From Euglena gracilis (lineage: Eukaryota; Euglenida; Euglenophyceae; Euglenales), in the NCBI GenBank assembly GCA_039621445.1, contig CP154954.1, positions 40,851,572 to 40,915,571 on the forward strand: a stretch of 64,000 bases of DNA. Reading direction: 5' to 3'. This document shows positions 21,358-31,506 of this stretch, piece by piece. The notes beneath the pieces were generated by a model. It was given only the letters and a program-made list of their open reading frames with translations, was not told where the DNA came from and ran no database searches. Position 1 is the stretch's first letter. Each line of letters opens with the position of its first letter. Made by a program: the position numbers and the translations under genes.

Positions 21358-23866
21358 ATGTCATCCACACTGGGACAGAGGGTAAACAAGGTGGGACGGT
21401 TGGAGGCACAGCTGACAGACCTGGCCACACGAACAACACTGAAAGAAATGCAAGACTCTGGAATTTGGCAGCAGCAGTGTATATCGCTGACTGCCGAGTT
21501 CCACAGTCAGAACCAACTGTGGCAAACGAAATGGAAGACCACTGAAAAAAGATTAAATGAAGTGACTGAAATGACGCAAAAAGCAAAAGAAAAATTTGAA
21601 AAACAGTCACATTCATTCTCAGCAGCCTCTGGCCTTCCCAGCGACCAGCGCCAACAGGGGACGGGGAAAACCCCAGAAACCCCAGCCCCTGGGCCAGTGG
21701 GCCAGATGTCCAGACGGATAACGGAACCACCAAACGGGAAGGGGCAAACCCAAGAACCCCAGCCAGCTGCTGCAGCAAGGCAGAGAAGCCCAGGCCCAGC
21801 CACAGCCACCACGGGGCAGGGGCTGGCATCTGGGCCCCATCCGGAGGCTTGGGCAGAACTGATGGGGTTGGGGGGACCCCAGCCAGCGGCCCCAGCCCCA
21901 CAGCCAGCTGCCTCGGCCCCACAGCCAGTGACCCCAACGTCTGGGTCCGAGGGAGGGGACCCGAGGACCCCATGGACAGCTCCGGGGGGGGCCCCGAGGA
22001 CCCCAAGGACCCGTGCCAGGTGTGAGTTTGGACCTCCCCGACCTAAAAACCCTAATGGTGCAAACGGTGCAAGAAGAATTAAAAAAACTTTGAATCCGAC
22101 AGCCCCCCCCCCCCCATCTCAAAGACCCAACCCCCCAAGTCCCCACATGTGTTTGAACTTTCAGCCGACGCCCAACCTTTTCAACCCCGACCTAAACCGA
22201 CAGACCCAATGCTGGAACACCAGCAGCGATTGGAGAGGGAACTGTTGGAAATCAAAACGGTGATGCAACATCAGAGTCAGCAACGGGAAAACACAGGTCC
22301 AGCCAAATATCACAGCCGCGAACGCGGCATCTGTTCACATGGGTGACAGAAGAAAACCCAGGGCCAGAAAACACAGCAGGTCCCCAAATCGGCAGCACAT
22401 ACACACCCATTTTTCATGTGGGGGCAGAAACGGTTGTCGCCCCAGTGGCAGCACAGGCCGCCCCCTCCATTGGGCTGCTGATGGGACCAGCGGGTGCAGC
22501 CATGACAAAAGACCTGGTCAGACAACTCGTACAAGGAAATTTTGCGGATTTTTCTGTGAAATTTCCCATCTACCTAAACCGTTTGTCCGCCGGGCAGGGA
22601 CCCCTCACAGATCACATGAAATTAACAATTTTGGAGGGAAGCCTTGACGACACGGGCCAGATGGAGCTCCAGCGACGACAGGAACGGGGAGAAAAAATCA
22701 GGTATCAAGAATTTTGAAATTGGCTCTGTCAAAAGTACGAAGGGTACACCCAGCTCGCAATAAAGGAGGAGCTGAAAAACCTGAAACCCAGGTGTGATTG
22801 AAAACTGACTCTGGGTGCATGGAGGGAGTTTGAAGCACGCTTCAAACTGCTCTACAGTCGGTTGGAACACCCCTCCACAGACGATGCATATGCATTGGTC
22901 GCTGAACGGATGCCTGAAATGTTGCGCAGAAACTGCATTCGTGAACTAGACAGGAGGAACCAAGACAGACCCACCCTGAAAATGAAGGGGCTGACAGACG
23001 TACCTGGGATCCCAGACGCAACCAGGGAAGACGTAACAAGACTGGTGGCAGCCACACTTGGAGCTGACGAAAGGTTCCTCGTGACAGCCGACGGAACTGA
23101 TTTCATCATCACCCTGAACGGCAGCAGGGCGTCCCAGCTGCTGATGATGAAAAACGGCACAGCCCTGGCTTCAGGACACCAACCCAGATTCACAGTGGTA
23201 CAAAGAAAGCTGTCCCTGGAAGAGATGTTTGCAAGGTTGGAAACAGAACTGAGGTGTCAGGAACAATCTGACACGTTCGCAAAGAATTTCAGGGGATGGC
23301 AGAACCGGCCACTGGAACATCGATCAAGATCCAAGGACAAAAGGGGGTATGTCCGGGAGGTGAAAGTAAACAATTATTCTCGACCCAGAAGTAAAACGCC
23401 CCCACCTGCCCTTTCCCGTTCGAATTCACCAAAACCCAGACCACCCACTCCGGAAAAGGAGAGGCAGCCTTCGGGTGCCCCACAACCCCAGCCCCCAGCC
23501 CCCTACAATCAGGGACAGAGTCAAAATCAGGGCCAAAATTGGGCAGGCTGGACCACTGTGGATTACAGCAAGGAGAAAGGAAAAAGCAAGGGACAGGGTT
23601 CGTATCCTGACCAAGGCAAGGGAAAAGGGTCTGGGAAGGGGAGCGGGAAGGGAAATTCAGGAAAAGGTCAACCGTCCTGGCAGTCGACACAGAACTCTGG
23701 GACAGCCGGACATCCCAGATACGTACCACCTCCAGATGAAGGACGGTTTTACAACTGTGAACAGCCGGGACATTTCAAATGGGAGTGTCCACAGCCACCG
23801 CGGTGGACACAGAAAACGGCAGCACCACAGACTGGACAGAAGGTTGCTGCCCAGGGGCAGAAGTGA
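21358..23866 (+). pseudogene. gag: Gag linker, capsid and nucleocapsid
   Basis: 21,358-22,263 gives the end of the coiled coil and a Pro/Ala/Gln-rich linker with PQPAAPAPQPAASAPQP. From 22,343 a single frame runs to 23,866, broken only by TGA at 22,715-22,717 and 22,799-22,801. It holds a capsid-like segment (AWREFEARFKLLYSRL), a following folded segment (VPGIPDATREDVTRLVAATL... to ...LEEMFARLETEL), a Ser/Arg/Pro region, GKGKGSGKGSGKGNSGKG, and one zinc knuckle near the end. The knuckle reads FYNCEQPGHFKWEC: the first cysteine of CX2CX4HX4C is phenylalanine (TTT, one base from TGT), so metal binding would be lost. Gag packages the RNA; this copy is inactive. Confidence 0.75.
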
Positions 23867-24086
23867 AGTAGCGGAAGGAGGGAGGGGACGAGAGGGGCGA
23901 CTCTCTGGGTAAACAAACCGAACACAGGGACAGAAAGGATCCATTACCGGAGCAGAAACAGCGAACGGAGGGAGGTAAGGGATCCAGGGGTTCATACCAG
24001 AAAACACAAAACAGACAAGGACAAAACACAAAGACTCTGGTGCCACGGGAGGAGGCTAGCTGCAGGTTTGCGCGGGCAGCCTCCCG

Positions 24087-24480
24087 TTGGATCACCAACC
24101 AGTACTAAGTGCAGACCAGTTTTGTGAAAAAATCATCTCACATTTCGGTTTGCAACCACAGGTGGATGCTTTCGCCACAGAACAGGACAAGCGGTTCCCG
24201 CGTTCGTGGGCACCAGACATCCCACAGAACACAGATGCCTTCCAAAAAGATTGGCAGGGCTGCCTCCTGTGGTTCAACCCACCGTTCGACAAAATACCAG
24301 AGGTGATCAAAAAAATTCAGACAGACCAGGCCCACGCGGTTTTGGTGGTACCTCAGTGAAAACACCCAGTTTGGTACCCACAGGCCAGAAAGCTGGCCCT
24401 CATGTTCATGACTTTTCCGGCAAAAATCAAATTTTTTTGGCAGGGTCGGCAAGGGTTGCAGGGAAACACAGTGGCCAGTG
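24087..24480 (+). pseudogene. Dam-like NPPF methyltransferase-type domain
   Basis: Frame 24,087-24,359 reads through QFCEKIISHFGLQ, VDAFATEQDKRFPRSW, DAFQKDWQGCLLWFNPPF and HAVLVVPQ. After a TGA (24,357-24,359) it continues as KHPVWYPQARKLALMF. The pattern VDxFAxxxNxxxPRxW, NPPF, LxVVPxW, WxP is that of the Dam-like N6-adenine methyltransferase domain found downstream of RNase H in DIRS elements; NPPF corresponds to the catalytic D/NPPY motif. In this Ty3 element it sits between Gag and protease. The TGA stands where the family has tryptophan. Whether the domain ever methylates DNA is not shown; the motif is short and the fold is inferred. Confidence 0.6.
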
Positions 24481-24639
24481 GAGGTGCTGCTGGTGTGTGG
24501 GCACACGGAACGCTGTGATTACCTGAAGGGCTTCCACCAGCACATGACCCCCCCACACCCAACGTCCAAGGTCAACTTCGGGTCAGTGCAATATGTTCCA
24601 CCTTTGGAGACAGGGGAGGGGTGTGATGAACACCAGCCA

Positions 24640-25130
24640 CTGGGGAAAACAGACCTGCCGGGGAAAAACGTTTTGGACCGTTCGGCAGAACTGAAACTGA
24701 AAATGCTGGACCTTTTCTGCGGAACCAAGTCGGTCAGCCGAACATATTAAAAAATGGGGTTTCAGGTGGTGACGGTGGACCTGGACCTCAAGTGGCAGGC
24801 AGATTTTCAGGTGGATGTCTTGACGCTGGACTACAAATAAGTTCCAAAACCTGATGAATTCCACACGGTGGTCTGTGGAGTTCCCCACACGGAATTCAGC
24901 CTGGCACTCACAACCAGACCATGACAAATGGAGAAATGGGACGCATTGGCCAAAAAGGCGCTGGAGATCGTGAAGTTTCTGGACCGCAGAAATGGTGGCT
25001 GGGAAATCCCAGACATGGGTACCTCAGACACAGGTAGTACATGAAATCATATCCATTTGTGGATGTGGATTATTGTCAATACTCCGACTGGTGGTACAAA
25101 AAGCCAACACGAATCTGGGGCAGCCCAGAT
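24640..25130 (+). pseudogene. C5 cytosine methyltransferase-like domain (catalytic residues lost)
   Basis: Three conserved blocks in order. Motif I is KMLDLFCGTKSVSR at 24,697-24,745, followed by VVTVDLDLKW. The motif IV region GVPHTEFSLALTTRP lies near 24,880-24,920, where PC[TQ]x[FY]S is expected. The motif VI region KWWLGNPRHGYL (24,990-25,020, frame +1) stands where ENP is expected. It ends with YPFVDVDYCQY and YKKPTRIWG at 25,044-25,117. The catalytic cysteine is histidine and the motif VI glutamate is glycine, so this copy could not be an active C5 methyltransferase. Stops at about 24,748, 24,838, 24,922 and 25,035 and one frame change add to the decay. Retrotransposon-borne DNMTs have been reported from dinoflagellates and charophytes. 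Confidence 0.7.
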
Positions 25131-25800
25131 ATCCTGCAAGTGCAGGGAAAGCTGTGTGACGGGAGAACGTGTCCCAACCTGATCCCAGGACAGAAGGGTC
25201 ACCGGGTGAAAATCTCCAACACGACGAGTATTTCCAGAAACAAAAAGTATCGAATTCCAGAAAAACTGATCCCAGATTTGGCTGGTTGGAAAGATGAACA
25301 AACCAAACGGGAGCCTGCGGCACAGCCAAAAATCCCACGGAGGCACCATGAAAACGTTCACCTGCCAAAACCGTTGTTTGGGCCAGAATCGGAACGACGG
25401 TTGGGAGAGGTTATGAAACGGGGGAAGTCCAAGCAACTTCTGACTGGCATTCGTGCGGTCTGCCCGAATGGTGAAACGGTGGACATGAAAGCCCTCGTGG
25501 ACACAGGGGCCCAACCCAACCTGATCAGAAAAGACCTTCTACCCCCAGGAGCCTTCACGGTGTAAAACCACCACTTGGCCCTCGTCACTGCCGACGGCAC
25601 ACGGATGGGGGGAAGGTTGCATGAAACGACACTGACACTGAAATTCACGGCCCAGATTTTCAACCAGGACAAAACAAGGGAATGGACAACCACAGGGACC
25701 TTCCACGACGCGTCAATCCAAGTGGATGCCATTTTGGGGTATCCCCGGATGGAGCAACACCACTTAGGGGTTTTTCCACACCTACATTAATGGCCCTGAT
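25131..25800 (+). pseudogene. PR: Retroviral-type aspartic protease
   Basis: Frame 25,041-25,565 continues from the methyltransferase tail into a linker and then ALVDTGAQPNLIR, with the catalytic DTG at 25,500-25,508. After a TAA (25,563-25,565) the same frame gives HLALVTADGTRMGG and IQVDAILGYPRMEQHHLGV, the usual distal ILG block of retropepsins. The gene then loses frame at about 25,770. PR cleaves the Gag-Pol polyprotein. Confidence 0.75.
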
Positions 25801-25887
25801 AGGGAAACCGTTGCTCCTGCTGACAAGTTGGAAGGGAGTCGAGGGACGGGAACAGTATGACAGAAAATTTGGAAGAAAATCAGCAAG

Positions 25888-26870
25888 GTGCGGGCTATGA
25901 ACCTGCAGGTGCCTGCGGAAGCAGGTGAAACGGAAGAAATTTCGTTTGAATACGAAACAGTTTTGAAAAATCTGGAAACCAGAAAACGCAAAGCCCGACA
26001 GGGGGTCCAGGGGGTGATAGCCGTGCCTGAAGGGCAGGCTGTGGACGGAGACGGGGTGACAGATTTGGTCGCAAAGCTGCGCAAAGACTGCGAGGGAGTG
26101 GTGTTGAGGGACAAGATCTACCCAAACCCCCCTGAACGTGGTCCACTAGGCTTCGGGAAAAAAGAACTCAAGCCTGGGACTGTGGCAAAAAACAAAGACC
26201 CATCCACATGACCGGAGAACGCCGACAGGCACTCCTGGACATGGTCGACGAGTGGGTCAGGGATGAAAAAGTGGAGGATGGGAGAAGTGAGTGGTCCAGC
26301 CCCACGTTCGTGGTGGCCAAGAAAGGGGGAAAGTGGAGGGGGGTGGTGGATTTCAGGGCCCTGAACGAGGCCACGGTGACAGACGCACACCACCTCCCCC
26401 TATCGAAGACATCCTGGTCCAACAGTGTCAACGGGCAATGTACAGTGTGTTGGAGCTAAAGGATGCTTTCCATCAGGTACACATGAGAAAAGAATCCCGA
26501 CCCTACACCCGATGTAGTACACCAAGAGGAACAAAGCAGTGGAAAGTAGTGGTGATGGGGATGAAAAACGGAGTCCCAATTTTCCAGAGGGTCATTGAAT
26601 ACAGCCTGGAGGAGGTCGCAGACAATGCCAACCCCTACTTGGATGACATCACCGTAGGCACAGTTTGGCAGGGAACGGAAGAGGCCACAATCCTCCAACA
26701 CGACAAGGACATCCGCAGAGTCATGGAGGCACTCAAGAAACAGCTGCTCGTAGCCGACATAAAAAAGTGTAAGTTTTTTGTTCATGAAGTGGAATTCTGC
26801 GGACACATCCAGGGGGGAGGACAACGGAGACCAGCCCCAGGAAAACGGATGCCTGGAAAAGTGGGAAGAA
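25888..26870 (+). pseudogene. RT: Reverse transcriptase (Ty3/gypsy)
   Basis: After an acidic linker, the finger region begins at MTGERRQALLDMVDEW (26,208) and SEWSSPTFVVAKKGGKWRGV in one frame. A one-base shift in the CCCCC tract near 26,395 moves it to the frame that gives IEDILVQQCQRAMYSVLELK, DAFHQV, and NPYLDDITVG. The catalytic YLDD is at 26,636-26,647 and the first aspartate is in DAFHQV. The domain continues to KKCKFFVHEVEFCGHI near 26,810, where a second frame change occurs. RT copies the element RNA into DNA. Confidence 0.9.
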
Positions 26871-27581
26871 CCGAAAACCATCACAGCCCGCCGCGCATTC
26901 CTGGGTTTCACCAACTACTACTCCTCCTACATCCCAGGATACGCGGAGCTGGCAGCGGATCTGATGGAAAAACTCAAGGTGAAGAAGGGATTGGGGAAAA
27001 AGGGGAGCCAGATGCCTGTGTTTTTCGGGGAGAAGGAACGCAAGGTGTTCCAGGCCATCAGGGACAAACTGTTGGGCAGCCTCAAACTGCAAACGATCAA
27101 CCCCGACAAGCCATTCACCCTCCGAGTGGATGCCAGTGGCAGGGCTGTGGGGGCTGCCTTGGAGCAGTTTGTGGAGGATGGATTGGGGAAACCGGACACC
27201 ACAACGGCACAGACCAAGAAAACTGCCCCAGTGGCCCTTTGTTCACGGAAATTGGCACCGGGACAGGTCAGGACTTGGACAGCACGGGACAAGGAAAGAT
27301 ACGCGGTGATACTGGCCCTTCAGAAATGTGCCTCATGGATCGGTATGCAACCGGTGGTCCTGACCGATCACAAAGCAATCGAGTCCTGGGCCACAGAAAA
27401 CCTGGAAACAGCCACAGGGTTGTCGGGACGTAGGGCCAGATGGCACGAACTCCTTTCAAAATTTGATATCACGGTGGCCTACGTACCTGGGAAGGACAAC
27501 GTGGTGGCTGACGCCTTGAGCAGGTGGGCCTATCCCGCCTCACAGGCGTTTGCCGACGTCAGTGTGCACGGCAGTGAGTAG
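26871..27581 (+). pseudogene. RH: RT connection and RNase H domain
   Basis: One uninterrupted frame from about 26,810 to the TAG at 27,579. FLGFTNYYSSYIPGYAELAA is the thumb/connection. RNase H begins at FTLRVDASGRAVGAAL (first catalytic Asp), then DKERYAVILALQK (Glu), VVLTDHKAIESW (Asp of the TDHK block) and VVADALSRWAYP (final Asp block). All four acidic residues are visible, so this is the best-preserved domain of the element. RNase H removes RNA from the RNA-DNA hybrid. Confidence 0.9.
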
Positions 27582-27593
27582 GATGACCGTCTC

Positions 27594-29299
27594 ATGCAAG
27601 AAATAATCGAACAGGAAGGAGGAAAGCGGCTGCTCAGTGGTTTCAATGAGGGAATTGCTACGGGCACTGAAAAAAATTGGGAGACGCACCCCTCGTTGTG
27701 GCCGTCACAACAAGGGGAGGGGCCAAGACTGGTGAGGATTCGGCCAAAACGAGTAAAGTCACACCAGGGGAGGAGACCCCCGCAGAAAAAACTTCGAGAA
27801 CTTCAAAACCCAAGGACAGGGACACCGAAGGCACACAAGAAGAGGGAACCCCAGAAAAAAAAATGGCCAAGAGGACAGCCACAGAGGAAGACCCCCCTAG
27901 GCGAAGAACCTTGGAAGAGGACCCTGTGGACCCTGCAAAAACAGCAAGTCCAGGGGAGGACGGACTTGAGGACGCGCAGCGTCCCTCATCTTCGACGAGC
28001 CTGCCTGTGGGACCTCCATCAAGGGGAGTGCATGCCCCGGAGCTTCCACCGACAGGGTCGCAGTCGGTGATGGACGAGGACTGGAGGAGCGGGTACAGCG
28101 GGTGCCCCAAGTGGGGCCCTGTGCTCAAGGGGTTGGAGGATTTGGGGTTCAAAGAATGGCCTGAGGGCTTCCGATTTGAAAACGGAATGCTCTTCAAACA
28201 CACACTCTTGTGTGTACCAAGGGATGTCACGGGGAGGGTCGTCAGGGAACACCACGAAGCGGCGGGACACCCAGGGGCTGAACGGCTGTGGGATCAGATG
28301 GGTCGGTGGTTTCTCTTCGCCGACCACCAACACGCAAAAAGGCTGACCAGCAAACTGATGGGGATGTGTGAAACGTGTCAGGTCACTGAACCGAACCATC
28401 AACCCTTCAAGTGTCCGACACAACCAACACCGGTCCTGCCTCACCTGATGGACAGCGTGGCAGTCGACCTCTTTGCACTACCGGAAACCACTTTTGAAGG
28501 GAAACGGTACGACACTTTGGCACTTTGTGTGGACCGATTGAGTGGGTGGATGGTTGCTACCCCCCATCTTAACAAGGGTCTCGCAGCAGAAAAGGTGGCC
28601 AATAAATGTTTCGACAGTGGGATCTGTTCGGAATGCCCTCGGTGGTGAGTTCTGACAGGGGTCCACAGTTCACAGCATCCTAGTGGAAAACTCTGTGCGC
28701 GGCACACGGTGTAAGGGTTGCTTATGGACAGGCTTACCACCATCAGGCGAACGGAAGGGCAGAGGTACCGGGCAGCAGGTGATGCGGAAACTTGCAAAGC
28801 TGGCTGCAGAAAACGGTGTCCCGTGTGTGGAACTCCTCCCACGGGCAATGAGAGCCATTCACGACGTGCCTGGGGAGGCTGGACTGTCCCCCTACGAGAT
28901 TGTTTTTGGGCGAAACCGACCGTTGTGTGGGATTCCGCACAAACCACAGCAGGAGGCCGAATGTACGACAGAATTCCTCAAACGAATGAAGGAACAAGAC
29001 AGGTGGGTGGCACAAACGCTCAATGAAAAACTGGAGGCTCGGAAAGAGGCTGTGAACCAGAAACGACGTGAACCCCCAGCCCTGAAAATTGGTTCCAAGG
29101 TTTGGTACCAACCTGAACGACAGCCTGGAACCGACAAGTTGGAAACCAGGTGGAAAGGGCCAGCGGTGGTTTTGGAAAGAGTGGGAGACCACTCGTACGT
29201 GGTGGAGCTTAAACCAGGGAAACGGCAGCCGGCCCACCGTTCCCAACTGAAACAACACGTGGAAGACCTTTACTCAACTACCCCCGTGCCCTTGTATTT
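27594..29299 (+). pseudogene. IN: Integrase
   Basis: An acidic Lys/Glu/Thr/Pro-rich N-terminal extension (27,677-28,060) precedes an H2C2 zinc-binding region, HHEAAGH (about 28,246-28,270) and CETC (28,366-28,377). The catalytic core has DSVAVDLFALPE, then after a frame change near 28,635 SSDRGPQFTAS, and HHQANGRAE at 28,740-28,763, giving the D,D,E triad. A TAG lies at 28,681-28,683, and another frame change follows the Glu. The C-terminal GPY-like part reads KVWYQPE, TRWKGPAVVLERVG and HRSQLKQHVEDL. Confidence 0.85.
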
Positions 29300-29554
29300 T
29301 TGGTGTGGAAAGGCTCAAGAACTGAAAAACTGGAGGTTGGACCTGACGAGTGGGAGGTGGAAAGGGTGCTCAACCACCGACACCAAAACAGGAAGACGGA
29401 ATTTTTGGTGCGGTGGAAAGGATTTGGGCCAGAAGACGACCAATGGGAACCACTGGGGATTTTTTTCTTTAGAACCAATAAGGACGTGGTTGCCTATTGT
29501 GTGGAGAACGGGGTGGAATTGGACGCAAAGGAATTGTTGAAAATGATGAAGTGA
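29300..29554 (+). pseudogene. Integrase C-terminal chromodomain
   Basis: WEVERVLNHRHQNRKTEFLV followed by RWKGFGPEDDQWEP is a canonical chromodomain, with two aromatic cage positions visible (the W of RWKG and the W of DQWEP). It is followed by VVAYCVENG and ends at TGA 29,552. Chromodomains at this position define chromoviruses and tether integration to modified histone tails. It lies in a different frame from the preceding integrase end, with the shift at about 29,300. Confidence 0.9.
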
Positions 29555-29594
29555 CAAGGTTCCTTGTCTTCTTCATCCACACATTCCATCACAG

Positions 29595-30230
29595 ATGACC
29601 CGACATCGACGTCAACAACGCCAACACCAACCTCAACAACAGCAACATCACCACCCCTACTTTCGACCTCAGCCCCCTCGATGGCCATCCCCTCCCCCAT
29701 ACCAACCACCCCCAACCACTGACTTCATCATCCCCACCATTCTACCCCCACCCCTACGCAAGGCCCTCGTGGCCGAGCTCCCCCCCGCCAGCTGCTGTAG
29801 AACGCCCACACCCACCCCTACCCAGCCTACAAGCTACCCTCCACCCCCAGCCATACACATACCCACCCCAATACCACCCCAGCCCACCCCAACAACGACA
29901 CCCCCCCCCGGAGGGATGGCGGGCGCTCCATCTGCAGCAGCCCCCGCAGCCCCCGCTCCCTCAGCCCCCCCCTCTACCTCGGGACCCCGGACCGGAGCCC
30001 GTCGCCCCGGCGTCGCCGACCTCCCCCTCCTCCTCCGACAACGACTCGCCCCCGCGACGCCCCACCCCCTGGTGCCTCCGGGACCTCTGGGGCTAGCTCC
30101 CCCCTGGAGGCTCCCCCCCCCTAATATTGGTTCGGGCTGCCCCCCCCCCCCCCCGCAGCCCCCTTTACCTGTCCAGAGCCCTCGGACCGTTTCTTCAACC
30201 GCAGTGGGAAGGGAAGCTGTCCCACACTGA
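29595..30230 (+). CDS. Pro-rich open frame 3' of pol
   Basis: A 211-codon frame with ATG 41 bp after the pol stop. It begins TRHRRQQRQHQPQQQQ and becomes almost entirely Pro/Ala/Thr with repeated PTP and PPP. No envelope features are seen: no signal peptide, cysteine pattern or transmembrane segment. The opposite strand is open as well (29,834-30,733), which is expected of CCN-rich DNA. It may be translated, but it could equally be non-coding C-rich spacer. Confidence 0.25.
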   Translation: MTRHRRQQRQHQPQQQQHHHPYFRPQPPRWPSPPPYQPPPTTDFIIPTILPPPLRKALVAELPPASCCRTPTPTPTQPTSYPPPPAIHIPTPIPPQPTPTTTPPPGGMAGAPSAAAPAAPAPSAPPSTSGPRTGARRPGVADLPLLLRQRLAPATPHPLVPPGPLGLAPPWRLPPPNIGSGCPPPPPQPPLPVQSPRTVSSTAVGREAVPH

Positions 30231-30359
30231 ACCTGGGGCGCCCCCCCCCCCACACCGGGTGCTCCCCCCAACACCGAACCTAGGGTGCCCCCCCCCCCCT
30301 CAGCGAACCAGGGTACCCCCCGCAGGACCTGGGTTCCCCCCCAACGGGCAGCGCAAGGT

Positions 30360-31490
30360 CGGGGCAGAAAATTTTTATTAAAAAAAAAGAGGGGAGCGGC
30401 CCTTGGCGCCTGCCGTTTTCCCCCCCGACAAGGGACCTGGGATGGGTCCAGCCACCACACCAAAAAAGCAAAAAAAACCAAAAAAAAACGAAAAAAGACG
30501 AAAAAGGAAAAGCAGAGGGGCCCAGCCAACTGCCCCCCCACCAAAAACAGGGACCGTGGGCAGCGCTTGGCGCCTGCCCCCCCCCCGTCGACGAAGGGCC
30601 CAGAAGGGGGGGCAACCCCGGACCTGCAAAAAACAAAAACCAGATCCTGGGTTGGCCACACCTGGTCTGACCCAAAGCGTAGAGGGCTCAACTGAAACCC
30701 AGCAGCCCTCTGCTTAATTTGTGCATTTTTCAACTCGGCAGACGCTTGACGAAAGAGAGGGGGTTGAACGGAAGTCGGGCATTAATGAACCTGCTGCCCC
30801 TCCCACGCCTGACAGAGCTGGGGGCACCAGGACACACCCCTGGGAGCATTCAAAAAAAAATTGAAAACAAATTTTTGGCTGAGGTGGGCAGCGCTTGCCA
30901 GCCCTCCCCCCCCCCCGGTACAGCTGGACCTGGGGGGGGGGGGTGCGCCACCGAGACTGAAAAAAAAACACACAAAAAAAAGAAAACCACCGGGGGTCCA
31001 GCCAACTGCCCCCCCATAAAAAACAAAAAAAAATATTTTTTTTTGGCTGGGGACGGTGCTGGACGCCTGCCCCCCCCCCTATGGGGGGAACCAGCCACCT
31101 GACCTCCCCTGAAAAAAAAACTGGCCCTGCCCCAGTCTCATTTTGACCGAAAGACCCCGACTCAGCCTTCGCTTGATTTTTGTGTAAATTCGCCCCTGGC
31201 CTGCTACTGACCGCTTGGTAGGCGGAGGCGGAACCGCCCGAACGGGAGCTGCCCCCTTCTCAAAAAAAACGGGGGCTGTGGTAGGCGCCTGGCGCCTGCC
31301 CCCCCCCCCCACACGACAAGGGACCTGCGGGGGACACCCACCTGAAGAAAAAAAACAAACAACCAGGCCAACCCCTCCCCGAGGGATCGTTTGACCAGCC
31401 TGTGACCAAAAACATGAATGGCCCAGCCCCGTTGCAACAAACGCGACTCCGCACCCCTGCCTAAGTGAGTCGAGAAGAGTTGTAAACAAC
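30360..31490 (+). repeat. Imperfect tandem repeats before the 3' LTR
   Basis: About five degenerate units, each with an A-run, a TGGGCAGCGC-like step, GGCGCCTGCC followed by a C-run, and often ACAAGGGACCTG. The C-run steps fall near 30,408, 30,567, 30,895, 31,065 and 31,284, so spacing is about 160-220 bp. CCAGCCAACTGCCCCCCC recurs between them. It is non-coding and belongs to the retrotransposon. Confidence 0.65.
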
Positions 31491-31495
31491 TCGTT

Positions 31496-31506
31496 GGGAA
31501 GGGGAG
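31496..31506 (+). promoter_or_regulatory. Polypurine tract
   Basis: GGGAAGGGGAG directly abuts the 3' LTR start TGTGAG. This is where plus-strand DNA synthesis is primed. The nested 2.5-kb element has an almost identical tract, GGGAGGGGAG, at 59,728-59,737. Confidence 0.8.

Noticed and set aside
29595-30230. Envelope gene in the 3' position of the Ty3 element
   Set aside because: No signal peptide, transmembrane segment or cysteine pattern; composition is Pro/Thr/Ala only.
29834-30733. 299-codon minus-strand frame inside the Ty3 element
   Set aside because: Antisense to the Pro-rich segment and repeat array; Gly-rich low complexity from C-runs, no motif.
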